Shown here piece by piece: positions 33,279 to 43,500 of a stretch of DNA of 64,000 nt. The position numbers and the translations under genes are program-made. The notes beneath the pieces are model-generated. The model was given only the letters and a program-made list of their open reading frames with translations, had not been told where the DNA came from and did no database searches. This DNA is from Lathyrus oleraceus (Eukaryota; Streptophyta; Magnoliopsida; Fabales; Fabaceae), in assembly GCF_024323335.1 (NCBI RefSeq), contig NC_066584.1:234314994-234378993 (forward strand), read 5' to 3'. Position 1 is the first letter of the stretch. Each line of letters begins with the position of its first letter.

Positions 33279-35247
33279 TTAATTGACCTGGCCGGTCAAT
33301 GCCTGCGTGTGCATGGTCAAACACATCTGAGCGAATCAATAAGCCAAGCGAGCACATACGTGGACCAATGCATGAACAAACCCTAAACTAACACATGCAG
33401 CAACAGAAAAGCGTGGCCTATGGATCAAAACCGTGGCCTAATGTAAACTTCATCTTCTTCCTCGTGCCACTCATGAACAGTGCTAGGCATCAAGAACAAA
33501 ATCTCCAGAACTTACAATTGACCACACAAATAAGTAGATCCTTCATCATAGATCACGAATCCATGCATGGCTAAGCCTAATTCCAATTATCATGAGCAAA
33601 TCGAAGCAAACATCATTCATATATGAAACTTTAAATCAACCTAACTCATTCAATTTCGCACCAAAATTCATGGTTCAAAGCTCAGCATCACCAGCACACT
33701 TAGATCTACAACAATATCATAACAAATTTGAGAAATAGAGAGATCAATTTGTAACCTCTTGAAGAGCAGAATTGGATTTGGCTTGATTCAATGCTTATGC
33801 TAGCTTCAATATTCCTCTATGATGCTTGTATGGATGACTGGAGGAGAAATTGGAGCTTAATTATGCACGATTCTACCAAAATTTGGAATCACCATTGTTG
33901 CTTCAGCTTTGTGTATGCTTCAATCTTGAACTGTTTGCTTCAGTTCCACGTGTAAATTTCCTCAATAACACCTCAGGAACAAGAATCAAGCAAGAGAAAG
34001 TGCTTGGATGTGAAGAAATAGCAAGAAATTTTGAGAGGAAAGTTTGAGATTCTTGATCTAGATCTTAAAAAATGAGAGCCAATCCCTTGAAAACAGTTGG
34101 GGTTTGCTTTATATGTGCCATGCTAAACCTGTTTAAATCATGCTTAAGCCAAATGTTAAGTGTAATTAACCAAAATGAGGTGTATGTGCAAATTGGCTTT
34201 TCACCCTTATGCATGGAATGCATGCATGAACAGTGCATGAAATCCCTTTATTTCCACTTAAAATTCAATGTTGGAGCCAATGGTGATGGTAAAAAGCTTA
34301 AACAATGCACCAAATTTGAATTTCATGATTTCCCTCCAAAAAAACCAATGAATTGCCAAATGATCATGTGATGATAATTCATGTAATGTGATGCATGATT
34401 TGGAAATTAGAGGTCAAGAGAAGAACAATGCAAAAAGAGCCACCCATTTTGGAGCTTTGGTTGAGAAGTTATGTCCATTTGAAGTTCCATGCATACTTTG
34501 CCATGATTTGATCATATCTCCTTAACCACACATGAGAAATGGATGATCTTAGACATTTTGGAAATGGGAGAGAAATATCTACAACTTTCATGTTCAACAA
34601 AATTTAATTTGAAGCTTTCTTGGTGATGTAATATAAAGTTGAAGTTGGGCTAAAACCTTTCCATTTTTGGAAAGTCCAAATTATAGGTCACTTTCTATTT
34701 TTGGAAATTTTTGACTGGACCTCAAATTCTTCAATGTGAGTGTTTTAAATGTCAAATGAGACTTGTTTGAACATGAATGAAGTATTTCTAATCACTTCCC
34801 ACCCCCAAATCCACAGTTGACTTTGCAGTTGACTTTTCTAGGTCTTCAGATGACCTGACAATGTTCTGATGAAATTCAAGCCTCTACCACTTGGGATTTT
34901 GCTTCAAAATGACATCATAGCTCATATGAACTCTTGTGAATGATTATGGGGTCCAAATTCCAAGCATGACCACCATCTATTGCTCAATGACTGCCTTTTG
35001 ACTGCTTTGACCTGTGATTGCTTCATCTGCAAGACAAAGGTTAGATGACATATTTTTGTACTTTTGGTTAGTGGTAAAAAGAAAAGCAATGATATACAAA
35101 TGCAAACATGCTTGGTGATCAAGAAACACTCTCAAAGAGCTAACCCACCCATAGGGAAGGAGGCCAGGTGTCCAATGATCCTTGAGGCTATGTAATGATA
35201 TGATATGATGCCATGAGGGATCTTAGGGACAAAATTAGGGTCTTACA

Positions 35248-35262
35248 GATGCCCCTATTTAA
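35248..35262 (-). other. Polypurine tract of B
   Basis: The minus strand reads TAAATAGGGGCATC immediately before the LTR start TGTAAGACC at 35247. Confidence 0.8.
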
Positions 35263-38099
35263 GGTCATTCTAGCCGGAGAAATGAAGGTTAGAAATCTTC
35301 ATCTCGACGCGGTAGAATGGGCTTAAATAACAGTAATGAGACAAATTTTGGTCCCTAAGAGACCTCATGATGCAAATGTATGCATGCAAAAGAAACAACC
35401 TCTGTGGGGAATATGGGTCCACAAAGAAGAAAAGACGATCCATCGGAGTAATACACTCACCAGGAACAGAGACTCTAACAAGACTCTCATGGGGATAAGG
35501 AAAAGAGAAAGAATGCGTGAGCAGGACACGACTCTGAATTAGGGGGAAGAAGAATTAGACACTGCGTAAGCAGGACACGACTGGACTGGAGACCTCACTG
35601 GGGAGTGAAGGACTCAAATTGGGGAAAAGAAATTTCCAAAGGAAGACACATCCATTGGAAAGACTCAAGCTGACTCAAACTATCCACAGAGGATACTTCG
35701 GATAAAAATCCAGACTCGGACTAGGGAAAGATTCACAAAGAACCTCCCTGCCGGGGAAAATTGCATATATTGGAGAAAAAGCCAATACAGCAGAAGGGTA
35801 AGAATCACAACAGGAAACTCCATAGGGGAATGTCTACAAAGAGACACTCCTGTGGAAACAGCAAAGAATGAGGTGTTACCGGTATAAGGGTAACAAGCTC
35901 AAGAAGAAAGAATATCTAAGACCGGTATAAGGGTGAGAGATATCAATCAACCAAACATCTGAGAAAGACCTAAAAAAGGTACATCAACTCAGGAAAAATC
36001 TGACTCCACAGGGGACCAAGGTCATAATAGGGAGTAGAAAGGAAGGAACACCAGGGATACCAGTTACTGGGTATATAATAGGTGACCGACCAAAGCGTGA
36101 ATTGGTATATATGCCAAAACACTCATCATCCGAAAGGAGGGCTTGAAAAAGCAAATCGACTTACAGGATGGACATTCGAATCCGCAACGGGAAAACGAAT
36201 CTTACTCAGTTTGGAAAAAAAACCCAAAGAGCGCATGAAATATAACATCCGTTACCGTCAGAACATGGATAGTATACTCGCATGAGATATATTATCTATT
36301 ACCGTCAGAACGTAGACAATATACCCGCATGGAAGGAAACACCAAGGATACCGGTTACTGGGTATATAATAGGTGACCAACCGAGAAGAAACAATCGTTA
36401 CTAACAACAACAGGGTAAACGAAAGATAACTCACAGGGGATAAATTACAAGCATCCGACAATTATCCACAAGAAACAAACGAATATTCGATTCCGCAAAA
36501 GGAACACGAATCTTACTCGACTAGGGAAACACAACAGGCTGTGACTGAAGAGTGCATGAGACATATTATCCATTACCGTCAGAACGTGGATAACATACTC
36601 GCATGGAAGATTATCCACAACCGGTTACTGGGTTAATAAAGGATAAATCAACCGAAAAGAAAGGCATCGGGATACCAAAACTAGGTATATAATGATGACC
36701 GATCAAAGGGAGCAACAACATTACCAACAAAAAGGTAAATGAAAGATGCCCCGCTGGGGATGAATTGCTAGCATCCGGCAATTATCCAAAAGACTTGCTG
36801 GGGAAAACAATTGCTTACTCATAGCAAATACCCAGAAGCAAGGAGGGAAAATCAACATCGAAATACTGGATGAAGATAACCACAAAGAGTAACCATCATC
36901 GGTTAGGATGAACAACAAGGTTAACTCTGCAAAGGGGAGAAATTAGGGTTTACAACTACCGAATACGGGGTAGAAGACCACAAACTCTGGCTAAGGATAA
37001 AATTCCTAGCATACGGCAATTATTCGTAAGAAAGCACAGACTCCACTAGGGATACGACAACAACATAGGATTTACAACTACCGAATACTGGGTAGAAGAC
37101 CACAAAATCCACCATCAACCAGAATGAACCACAATGGTTACCTCTGTTAGGGGATAAGAGTAGGATTTATAACTACTGAACACATGGTAGAAAACCAACA
37201 AACCCTCTGCGTGGGGAATAAAAGAGATTATAACTCCGCACGGAAAACAAAAATAGGGTTTACGACTACCGAATACTGGGTAGAAAACCAACCACTCTCG
37301 CTGAGGAATAAAAGGGTATATAACCACAAATTCCGCCAAGAGGGAAAAGGAACACAAGACTTACAACTACCGGTATAAGGTTAGAGGCCCAAACTCCGCT
37401 GGGGATAACAAGAATTATTGTCGGTTACTGGGCAGTTCATTCATTTATTCCACAGGGAAGCACAAGAAACGGTTGACAAATAGCCAATTTGGGGTCGAAC
37501 CGAAAGGCAAACTGAATCAAGACTCGTCCTAATGAGGATATAACTCAATAGGAAGATCCATCCCAATATGTGTGTTGGGAGGAAACGGAAAAAACCGTCA
37601 TCCACGAGGATATATCTCAGTGGGGAACTGCAGAAGGAAAGACAGACACTTTCTGCTTATGGGGTTGACTCTATATTGAGAGATCAAACACCCGACATCT
37701 GCTTGGGGAGATCTATAAAGGAGATCTATATCACCAATCGCAGGGAACAACAAGCAAAAGATACATGGCGAAAATGCAACATGAATATCTGAATGTTTAT
37801 GAGTATGCATGAATATGCGTGATTTATGTTTGATGAATGCTGACAAAACAGACATATCTAACACAAACAAGCCCAGGAATCAAACACCCGGTACTACACT
37901 TCCAGAGGAAAACCAAAGAAATCCAACTGGAGAGCCAATCTGCTGGAGATCCACATGCTGAAAGGCAAAGATCTGCTGGATAGCAAAAGATCAGAGATAT
38001 CAAGGAAATCACAAAATCTCTGAATGATGGATCATCAATCAACCCAACTGGGAACGTAAGTCCACAACAGGCAGAAACTGCCACAAAGACAAATCTGTT
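35263..38099 (-). repeat. B 3' region: degenerate tandem repeats
   Basis: Non-coding. Repeats built on GGTTACTGGGTATATAATAG (copies near 36060, 36350 and 36670, about 300 bp apart), TTACCGTCAGAACGTGGAT (near 36250, 36300 and 36570) and TTTACAACTACCGAATACTG (near 36950, 37070 and 37260). It is related to the C 3' region but less regular. Short open frames here are repeat-derived. Confidence 0.7.
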
Positions 38100-38860
38100 G
38101 GGGAAAATGGAGAAATCCCGAAGTTCTGCAGGGGATTCTCAGTATCAACTGGGAAACAGGAGTTCACTGCACAAGCGAGAACTGCTGAAGAGAACAGAAT
38201 ACACAAGTAGAACCTAGCCGCTCAAGCAACTCTACTGGGGAAATGCCAGTCGCTCTGTTGGGGATATACCCACTGAGGGGAAAATAGATCACACAAGTAG
38301 ATTCTGCAACAAGCCACTCTACTAGGGATCAAAAGCATCAGGAAATCACCCAAACCAACTCTGCTGAGGATACCACTCTGGTGGGGATTATGGGGAAAAC
38401 ACACAGATACAATCCACTATACCACCAATCTACTGGCGAACCCACTGATGAGGAGGAGAAGGAGAACTGGGGATCAACCACCAAATGTTGAACCTTCCAA
38501 GAGGAAACCAACAACTGCTGAGGAGGAAATAATCACTGCTCTGCTGAAGGGATAAGAGGTGAAAACCTCAACAAGCACTCTGATGGGGAAATATAGCATA
38601 AATGCAGTATGTCATATCAACAACTCTGATAGCGACTGTGCTGAGGAGAGTGGTGAAGTACCGGGATATCAACCCACCAACTACTGAATCTTCCAAAAGG
38701 AAAGCACCCATGCTGAGGAGAGAATACTGTTGGAGAGGACTATGAAGTCTCAACAAACACTCTACTTAGGGAACAAAATCTCAACAGAAGCTCTGCCTGG
38801 GGAACAACCCCAATAACAAATCTGGAGAAAGAGGATACAACCATGCCAGGAGTATGAACG
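38100..38860 (-). repeat. PBS-complement motif array in B 3' region
   Basis: The plus strand has many CTCTGCTGGGGA-like words (e.g. near 38229, 38253, 38319 and 38358), so the element sense strand reads TCCCCAGCAGAG. They match nucleotides 7-18 of the B PBS (49181-49198) in reverse complement. It is the same motif class and relative location as the D array at 250-1390. Confidence 0.7.
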
Positions 38861-39309
38861 AATGTCTTACCCTATTGGAAATCATGCCACCCTTGGGAGA
38901 GCACTGAGAAATTCTTAAGTATCCTTTCATCATTGTGAATATTCACTTTGTTTAAAACAGCAATTTGAAAAATTTATTTAAAACAATGACATTTTATCAA
39001 TTAAAACATGCAAAACATTTGTTGATTTGAAACAAATAAGAGTGCAAATAATTGGATAAAAGCTCAAATTTATTTGATGGAATGGTAGCCTGCAAATGGC
39101 AAGACTCCATAGATCTGTACAAATTTGAAATCAGTGATATATATTGGAAGAGGGCTACATTGAACATAATGATCCTCTCTCTACCAATTTGAATCTCGAT
39201 GTATTCGAAGCTTCAGTTGACGACGAATCAAGAATCTCTGATGAAAAGACAGTTGTGGAACAGAAAGTCTTGTCAGGATGCAGTTACTTGCCAAATCCCT
39301 AATTTTTGC
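38861..39309 (-). other. B 3' region between repeats and hairpins
   Basis: AT-rich and non-coding. 39079-39120 is the conserved block also found in A (18721-18767) and C (55501-55546). Confidence 0.6.
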
Positions 39310-39456
39310 CTAGATTGCCCCAGGGTGAGGTACTCAATCTAGCGGGATGCAAATATTCTTTTTTCACGTCTCTATCTTTTGCCTGGATCGCCCTTTCAGG
39401 TTTTCCACCGAGACGCTCATTTTTGCCTAAGCCGCCCTTTCGGGTTTTCAACTTAG
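39310..39456 (-). other. Three-hairpin module at the pol stop codon (element B)
   Basis: H3 39310-39342: perfect 8-bp arms CTAGATTG/CAATCTAG around CCCCAGGGTGAGG. H2 near 39384-39407: inner CCCTTTCAGG, weak outer arms. H1 39427-39456: CTAAG/CTTAG around CCCTTTCGGG, spanning the integrase stop at 39448-39450. The H3 arms differ from A and C on both sides, yet pair. Confidence 0.75.
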
Positions 39457-40995
39457 CGAGCTATTCTGTTTTTCTTTCATACTTTTTTTTTTGGCAAAGT
39501 ATTTCTTGACTGCATCTGAATTCACAGGACGAGTGAAATCCTCCCCATCCATTGTTGTAAGCATCAAAGCACCGCCTGAAAAGGCTCTCTTAACAACATA
39601 TGGACCCTCATAGTTTGGAGTCCACTTGCCCCTGGAATCGGGCGCGAAAGGCAAGACTTTCTTGAGCACAAGGTCTCCTTCTCGGAACACACGAGGCTTG
39701 ACCTTCTTATTGAATGCTTTCTTCATTCTCTGTTGATATAACTGACCATGACACATGGCAGTCAATCGCTTCTCTTCAATCAAATTCAACTGGTCATAAC
39801 GACTTTGAACCCATTCAGCATCAGTCAACTTGGCTTCCATCAAGACTCGCATTGATGGGATCTGCACCTCTACTGGGAGAACAACCTCCATGCCGTAAAC
39901 AAGAGAAAAAGGGGTTGCCCCTGTTGAAGTGCGGACAGATGTACGATATCCATGCAAAGCAAATGGCAGCATCTCATGCCAATCTTTGTACGTAACTATC
40001 ATCTTCTGGATAATCTTCTTGATATTCTTATTAGCAGCTTCAACAACCCCATTCATCTTAGTTCTGTAAGGAGAGGAATTATGGTGTGCAATCTTGAACT
40101 CAGCGCACAACTCTTCCATCATCTTATTATTCAGATTAGAACCATTATCTGTAATGATCTTATCTGGCACACCATAACGGCAAATTAGTTGATTCTTGAT
40201 AAACTTCACGACCACCTGCCTGGTCACATTCGCATACGATGCGGCTTCAACCCATTTGGTGAAGTAATCAATTACTACGAGAATAAACCTGTGTCCCTTG
40301 GACGCTTTCGGCTCAATCATGCCGATCATGTCAATTCCCCACATAGAGAAAGGCCATGGTGATGAAATCACATTCAGAAGTGTCGGAGGAATATGAATCT
40401 TGTCCGCGTAAATCTGACACTTGTGGCATTTCTTCACATATTTGCAGCAATCAGACTCCATTGTCAGCCAATAGTAGCCTGCTCTCAACATCTTTCTAGC
40501 CATGGCATGTCCATTGGAATGAGTACCAAATGAACCCTCATGGACCTCAGTTATCAACAGGTTTGCTTCGTGTCTATCCACGCATCTGAGCAAAACCATG
40601 TCAAAATTTCTCTTATACAGCACTTCACCACTGAGGTAGAAACTACCCGACAACCTTCTCAAAGTTTTCCTATCTTTCACAGATGCCCCAGGCGGGTAGA
40701 CCTGGTTCTGAAGGAGATTCTTGATATCAAAGTACCAAGGCTTGTCATCACTGACTTCTTCAACTGCAAACACGTCAGCTGGTCTATCCAAGCGCATCAC
40801 GGTGATGTTGTGGACTTCATTCCACCTTCTGACTACAATCATGGAAGCAAGCGTAGCAAGAGCATCTGCCATCCGATTATCCTCTCGAGGAATAGGATGA
40901 AAGTCAAATTCTGTATGGAATGAGACCAGGCAGATTCGTCTCCCACTCACCCTTGATCTGATTGACAACCAAGGCCGAATCACCATACACATCAA
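39448..40995 (-). CDS. pol: Integrase segment of Pol (element B)
   Basis: A long open frame ending at the normal pol stop. The first about 28 residues are out-of-frame RNase H sequence; true Pol reading starts at EFDFHPIPRED after a roughly 40-bp deletion near 40905 that also shifts frame. Integrase features: H152/H159/H163 with C190 and C193 (zinc finger), catalytic D222 (WGIDM), D283 (ITDNGS) and E319 (NGVVEA), then GKWTPNYEGPYVVKRAF near the C-terminus. The core is intact and longer than in A, which lacks about 25 residues here. It ends KQNSSLS, and no chromodomain follows, as in the Tat lineage. Confidence 0.9.
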   Translation of the reverse strand: MMCMVIRPWLSIRSRVSGRRICLVSFHTEFDFHPIPREDNRMADALATLASMIVVRRWNEVHNITVMRLDRPADVFAVEEVSDDKPWYFDIKNLLQNQVYPPGASVKDRKTLRRLSGSFYLSGEVLYKRNFDMVLLRCVDRHEANLLITEVHEGSFGTHSNGHAMARKMLRAGYYWLTMESDCCKYVKKCHKCQIYADKIHIPPTLLNVISSPWPFSMWGIDMIGMIEPKASKGHRFILVVIDYFTKWVEAASYANVTRQVVVKFIKNQLICRYGVPDKIITDNGSNLNNKMMEELCAEFKIAHHNSSPYRTKMNGVVEAANKNIKKIIQKMIVTYKDWHEMLPFALHGYRTSVRTSTGATPFSLVYGMEVVLPVEVQIPSMRVLMEAKLTDAEWVQSRYDQLNLIEEKRLTAMCHGQLYQQRMKKAFNKKVKPRVFREGDLVLKKVLPFAPDSRGKWTPNYEGPYVVKRAFSGGALMLTTMDGEDFTRPVNSDAVKKYFAKKKSMKEKQNSSLS

Positions 40996-42046
40996 GATGC
41001 TTGATTCTCAAATCAATGCATTCTTCCAATCCCACAATACAGGCCTCATACTCAGCCATATTATTCGTGCATTTGAAAGTTAGCCTTGCTGTAAACAGAA
41101 TATGAGAACCCTGAGGAGTAATGATCACTGCCCCAATTCCATTTCCATATTGATTCACAGCGCCATCAAACACCATCGTCCATCTGGAACCAGGTTCTGG
41201 ACCTTCATCAAGTGTAAGCTCATCACAATCTTTCATTTTCAAATACAGAATCTCCTCATCTGAGAAGTCATACTGAACAGACTGATGATCTCCAATCGGC
41301 TGGTGCGCTAAATGGTCAGCCAAGATACTACCTTTGATAGCTTTCTGAGCTCGATACTCGATATCAAACTCAGACAACAACATCTGCCAACGGGAAATCC
41401 TCCTAGTTAAAGCAAGCTTCTCGAAGATATACTTGATCGGATCCATTCTGGATATCAACCAAGTTGTATGATTTATCATGTACTGGCGCAAACGCTTAGC
41501 AACCCAAGACAAAGCATAACACGTCTTCTCAAGCATTGAGTATCGAGACTCACAATCAGTAAACTTCTTAATGAGATAGTAGATAGCATATTCTTTCTTC
41601 CCTGATTTATCTTGCTGACCGAGTACACAACCCATGGAGTCTTCAAGAACAGTCAAATACATGATCAGAGGTCTTCCTTCTATAGGCGGAGACAAGATCG
41701 AAGGTTCAGACAGATACTCTTTGATACTGTCGAAAGCTTTCTGGCAATCCTCGGTCCTATCATGAGACTGATCTTTCAGGAGGAGCTTGAATATCGGCGC
41801 ACATGTGGCAGTCATGTGGGATATAAATCTGGAAATATAGTTCAAGCGGCCAAGAAAACCTCGGACTTGCTTCTCAGTTTTGGGTGCAGGTATCTCTTGT
41901 ATTGCTTTGACCTTTGGAGGATCAACCTCAATACCTCTCTCGCTGACAACAAAACCCAACAAATTGCCGGAACGGACTCCAAATGTACATTTGTTCGGAT
42001 TCAGAAGAAGCCTAAACTTCCTCAAACGCTGAAAAAGCTTCAACAA
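40904..42046 (-). CDS. pol: RT thumb, degenerate RNase H and archaeal-type RNase H (element B)
   Basis: Continues Pol after the stop at 42068-42070. It begins with the RT thumb/connection (LNPNKCTFGVRSGNLLGF). The first RNase H has lost the TDAS catalytic motif (MYLTVLEDSMGCVLGQ) but keeps the YSMLEKTCYAL helix. The second RNase H, from about residue 285, has an intact acid set in VFDGAVNQYGNG, MAEYEACIVGLE and DSALVVNQIKG. The frame ends at a TGA caused by the deletion/frameshift before the integrase segment. Confidence 0.9.
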   Translation of the reverse strand: MLKLFQRLRKFRLLLNPNKCTFGVRSGNLLGFVVSERGIEVDPPKVKAIQEIPAPKTEKQVRGFLGRLNYISRFISHMTATCAPIFKLLLKDQSHDRTEDCQKAFDSIKEYLSEPSILSPPIEGRPLIMYLTVLEDSMGCVLGQQDKSGKKEYAIYYLIKKFTDCESRYSMLEKTCYALSWVAKRLRQYMINHTTWLISRMDPIKYIFEKLALTRRISRWQMLLSEFDIEYRAQKAIKGSILADHLAHQPIGDHQSVQYDFSDEEILYLKMKDCDELTLDEGPEPGSRWTMVFDGAVNQYGNGIGAVIITPQGSHILFTARLTFKCTNNMAEYEACIVGLEECIDLRIKHLDVYGDSALVVNQIKGEWETNLPGLIPYRI

Positions 42047-42070
42047 ATGCTCAATATGTTCAACTTCCGT

Positions 42071-42916
42071 TCAGGACTTAGCAATCATATCATCAACATA
42101 GACCTCTATCTCCTTGTGCATCATATCATGAAACAAGGTAGTCATAGCTCGTTGATACGTGGCTCCGGCGTTCTTCAAACCGAAGGGCATCACTCGATAA
42201 CAGAATGTTCCCCAAGGTGTGATGAATGTTGTCTTCTCCATATCTTCGGGTGCCATCTTGATTTGATTATATCCGGAAAATCCATCTATAAACGAAAAGA
42301 CTTTGAATTTAGCTGTATTGTCTACCAACATATCAATATGTGGTAGAGGAAAATCATCTTTAGGACTAGCTTTATTCAAATCTCTGTAATCAACACACAT
42401 ACGGACTTTTCCGTCTTTCTTAGGCACATGCACAATATTGGCCACCCATAGAGGATATGTAGAAGTCACCAGAAACCCCGCATCAATTTGCTTTTGAACT
42501 TCCTCTTTAATCTTCACTGCCATATCAGGATGAGTTCTTCTGAGCTTCTGCTTCACAGGCACGCACTCAGGCTTCAAAGGCAGGAAATGTTGCACAATAT
42601 CTGTATCTAGACCCGGCATGTCTTCATACGACCAAGCAAAGATATCGGAATATTCTCGTAGCAAACTGATCAATTCCTTTTTAACAGACTCTTCAAGGAG
42701 TGCCCCAATCTTCACCATACGAACACAATCCTCAGTCCCCAAGTTGACTGTTTCCAGATCTTCGAGATGCGGCTGAATGATCTTCTTCTCATGCTCAAGG
42801 AGACGGGTAATCTCATTAGGAATCCCTTCAACATCATCTTCCTCTGCCTCGAATACAGGGAATTCAAAATTGGGAGATGGCGTTGGATCATTATGTTCAA
42901 TGGGTTTTAGAATCAA
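42071..42916 (-). CDS. pol: Reverse transcriptase segment (element B, exon 2)
   Basis: 281 residues beginning just after the intron acceptor. Motifs: VDYRDLN (175-181), FSFIDGFSGYNQI with catalytic Asp211, and YVDDMIAKS with Asp275/276. The RT fingers and palm are complete. The frame stops at TGA just after YVDDMIAKS, where A reads on without interruption; Pol sequence resumes directly at 42046. The first codons have no independent start: this is an exon of the gag-pol reading frame, joined to the protease part by splicing. Confidence 0.92.
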   Translation of the reverse strand: MILKPIEHNDPTPSPNFEFPVFEAEEDDVEGIPNEITRLLEHEKKIIQPHLEDLETVNLGTEDCVRMVKIGALLEESVKKELISLLREYSDIFAWSYEDMPGLDTDIVQHFLPLKPECVPVKQKLRRTHPDMAVKIKEEVQKQIDAGFLVTSTYPLWVANIVHVPKKDGKVRMCVDYRDLNKASPKDDFPLPHIDMLVDNTAKFKVFSFIDGFSGYNQIKMAPEDMEKTTFITPWGTFCYRVMPFGLKNAGATYQRAMTTLFHDMMHKEIEVYVDDMIAKS

Positions 42917-42917
42917 C

Positions 42918-43183
42918 CTGCATAATGATTTTGGATAATAAAACTTTAGAATTTAAACAAGCAAACCATTATGCAGATGAAAAAAATTGCTTTTATTCTT
43001 GTTTTTTAGGGTTTTTTGTGATCACTGATTTCATGCAAAAAGCAAAAAGTGAAAACAAATGGAAAAACAAATGTTTAACAATGCATTAATTGAATGAAAT
43101 ATCATTGTATAAATGCTGCCAACAATGTCATCACTTCTCCTTTTGGCATGGGAGAAGGGTTTTGAACAAAGTGAACATATTAC
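42918..43183 (-). other. Putative pro-RT intron (266 nt) of element B
   Basis: The minus strand has donor GGA/GTAATA at 43183 and acceptor TTATGCAG/GTTGA at 42918. It keeps frame between flanking exons and is at the same position as in A and C. Confidence 0.75.
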
Positions 43184-43500
43184 TCCGACTTATGAATGAA
43201 CGTAGGAACATCCACAACGACCCAATTATGGCAGACACCACCAGGGATGGCAAAGTTGCTCAAGTCCTCTGCATCATCTTCCAGAATAGCAGCAACTTCT
43301 TTAGCTTGATCAGCATGGATGAAACCTCCACTCTTGAATAGTCCTTTCTTGTTGAATGCCCCAAAAGACTAGCCAATGCCAGCCCGGGATTTATTGTCTT
43401 CAAGCTCGATCATCTTCCCTAAACCAGCAACTGCACCACATTCAATGGCCAGTTTCGCATCACGATAGGAAGCAAATGAAGGAGAGTTCTTCTCAATCGG
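43184..43500 (-). pseudogene. Protease-to-intron tail of gag-pro (element B)
   Basis: In frame with the protease segment after the TAG at 43501-43503. It reads a conserved tail (SGGFIH, ILEDDAED, then VVVDVP before the donor) that matches the A and C tails. A second TAG lies near 43371. Role unknown; this tail lies between protease and RT in all three copies. Confidence 0.65.

Larger units (their letters stand above)
25193..35247 (-). repeat. 3' LTR of element B, split by solo LTR G
   Basis: LTR sequence runs 25193-26366 and 31367-35247 (5055 bp together), matching the 5053-bp 5' LTR. The sense strand starts TGTAAGACCC at 35247 and ends CGCTACA at 25193. It holds six TGCCAATCAATGGACTTA-like motifs near its 3' end (from 26226, 26278 and 26330, continuing at about 31404-31510). 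Open frames such as 25444-25734 recur in the other LTR only because the LTRs are copies. Confidence 0.9.

Noticed and set aside
34072..34371. Open frame near the LTR 5' part, repeated at 53084-53362
   Set aside because: Antisense to the element, overlaps the TATA-like site and lacks protein features; LTR duplication explains the repeat.
41612..42346. A 244-residue open frame on the plus strand opposite RT/RNase H of B
   Set aside because: It is the antisense shadow of pol; all recognisable motifs are on the minus strand.
43090..43341. Small gene in the B intron region
   Set aside because: Lies opposite the protease tail and intron; no homologue in the matching regions of A and C.
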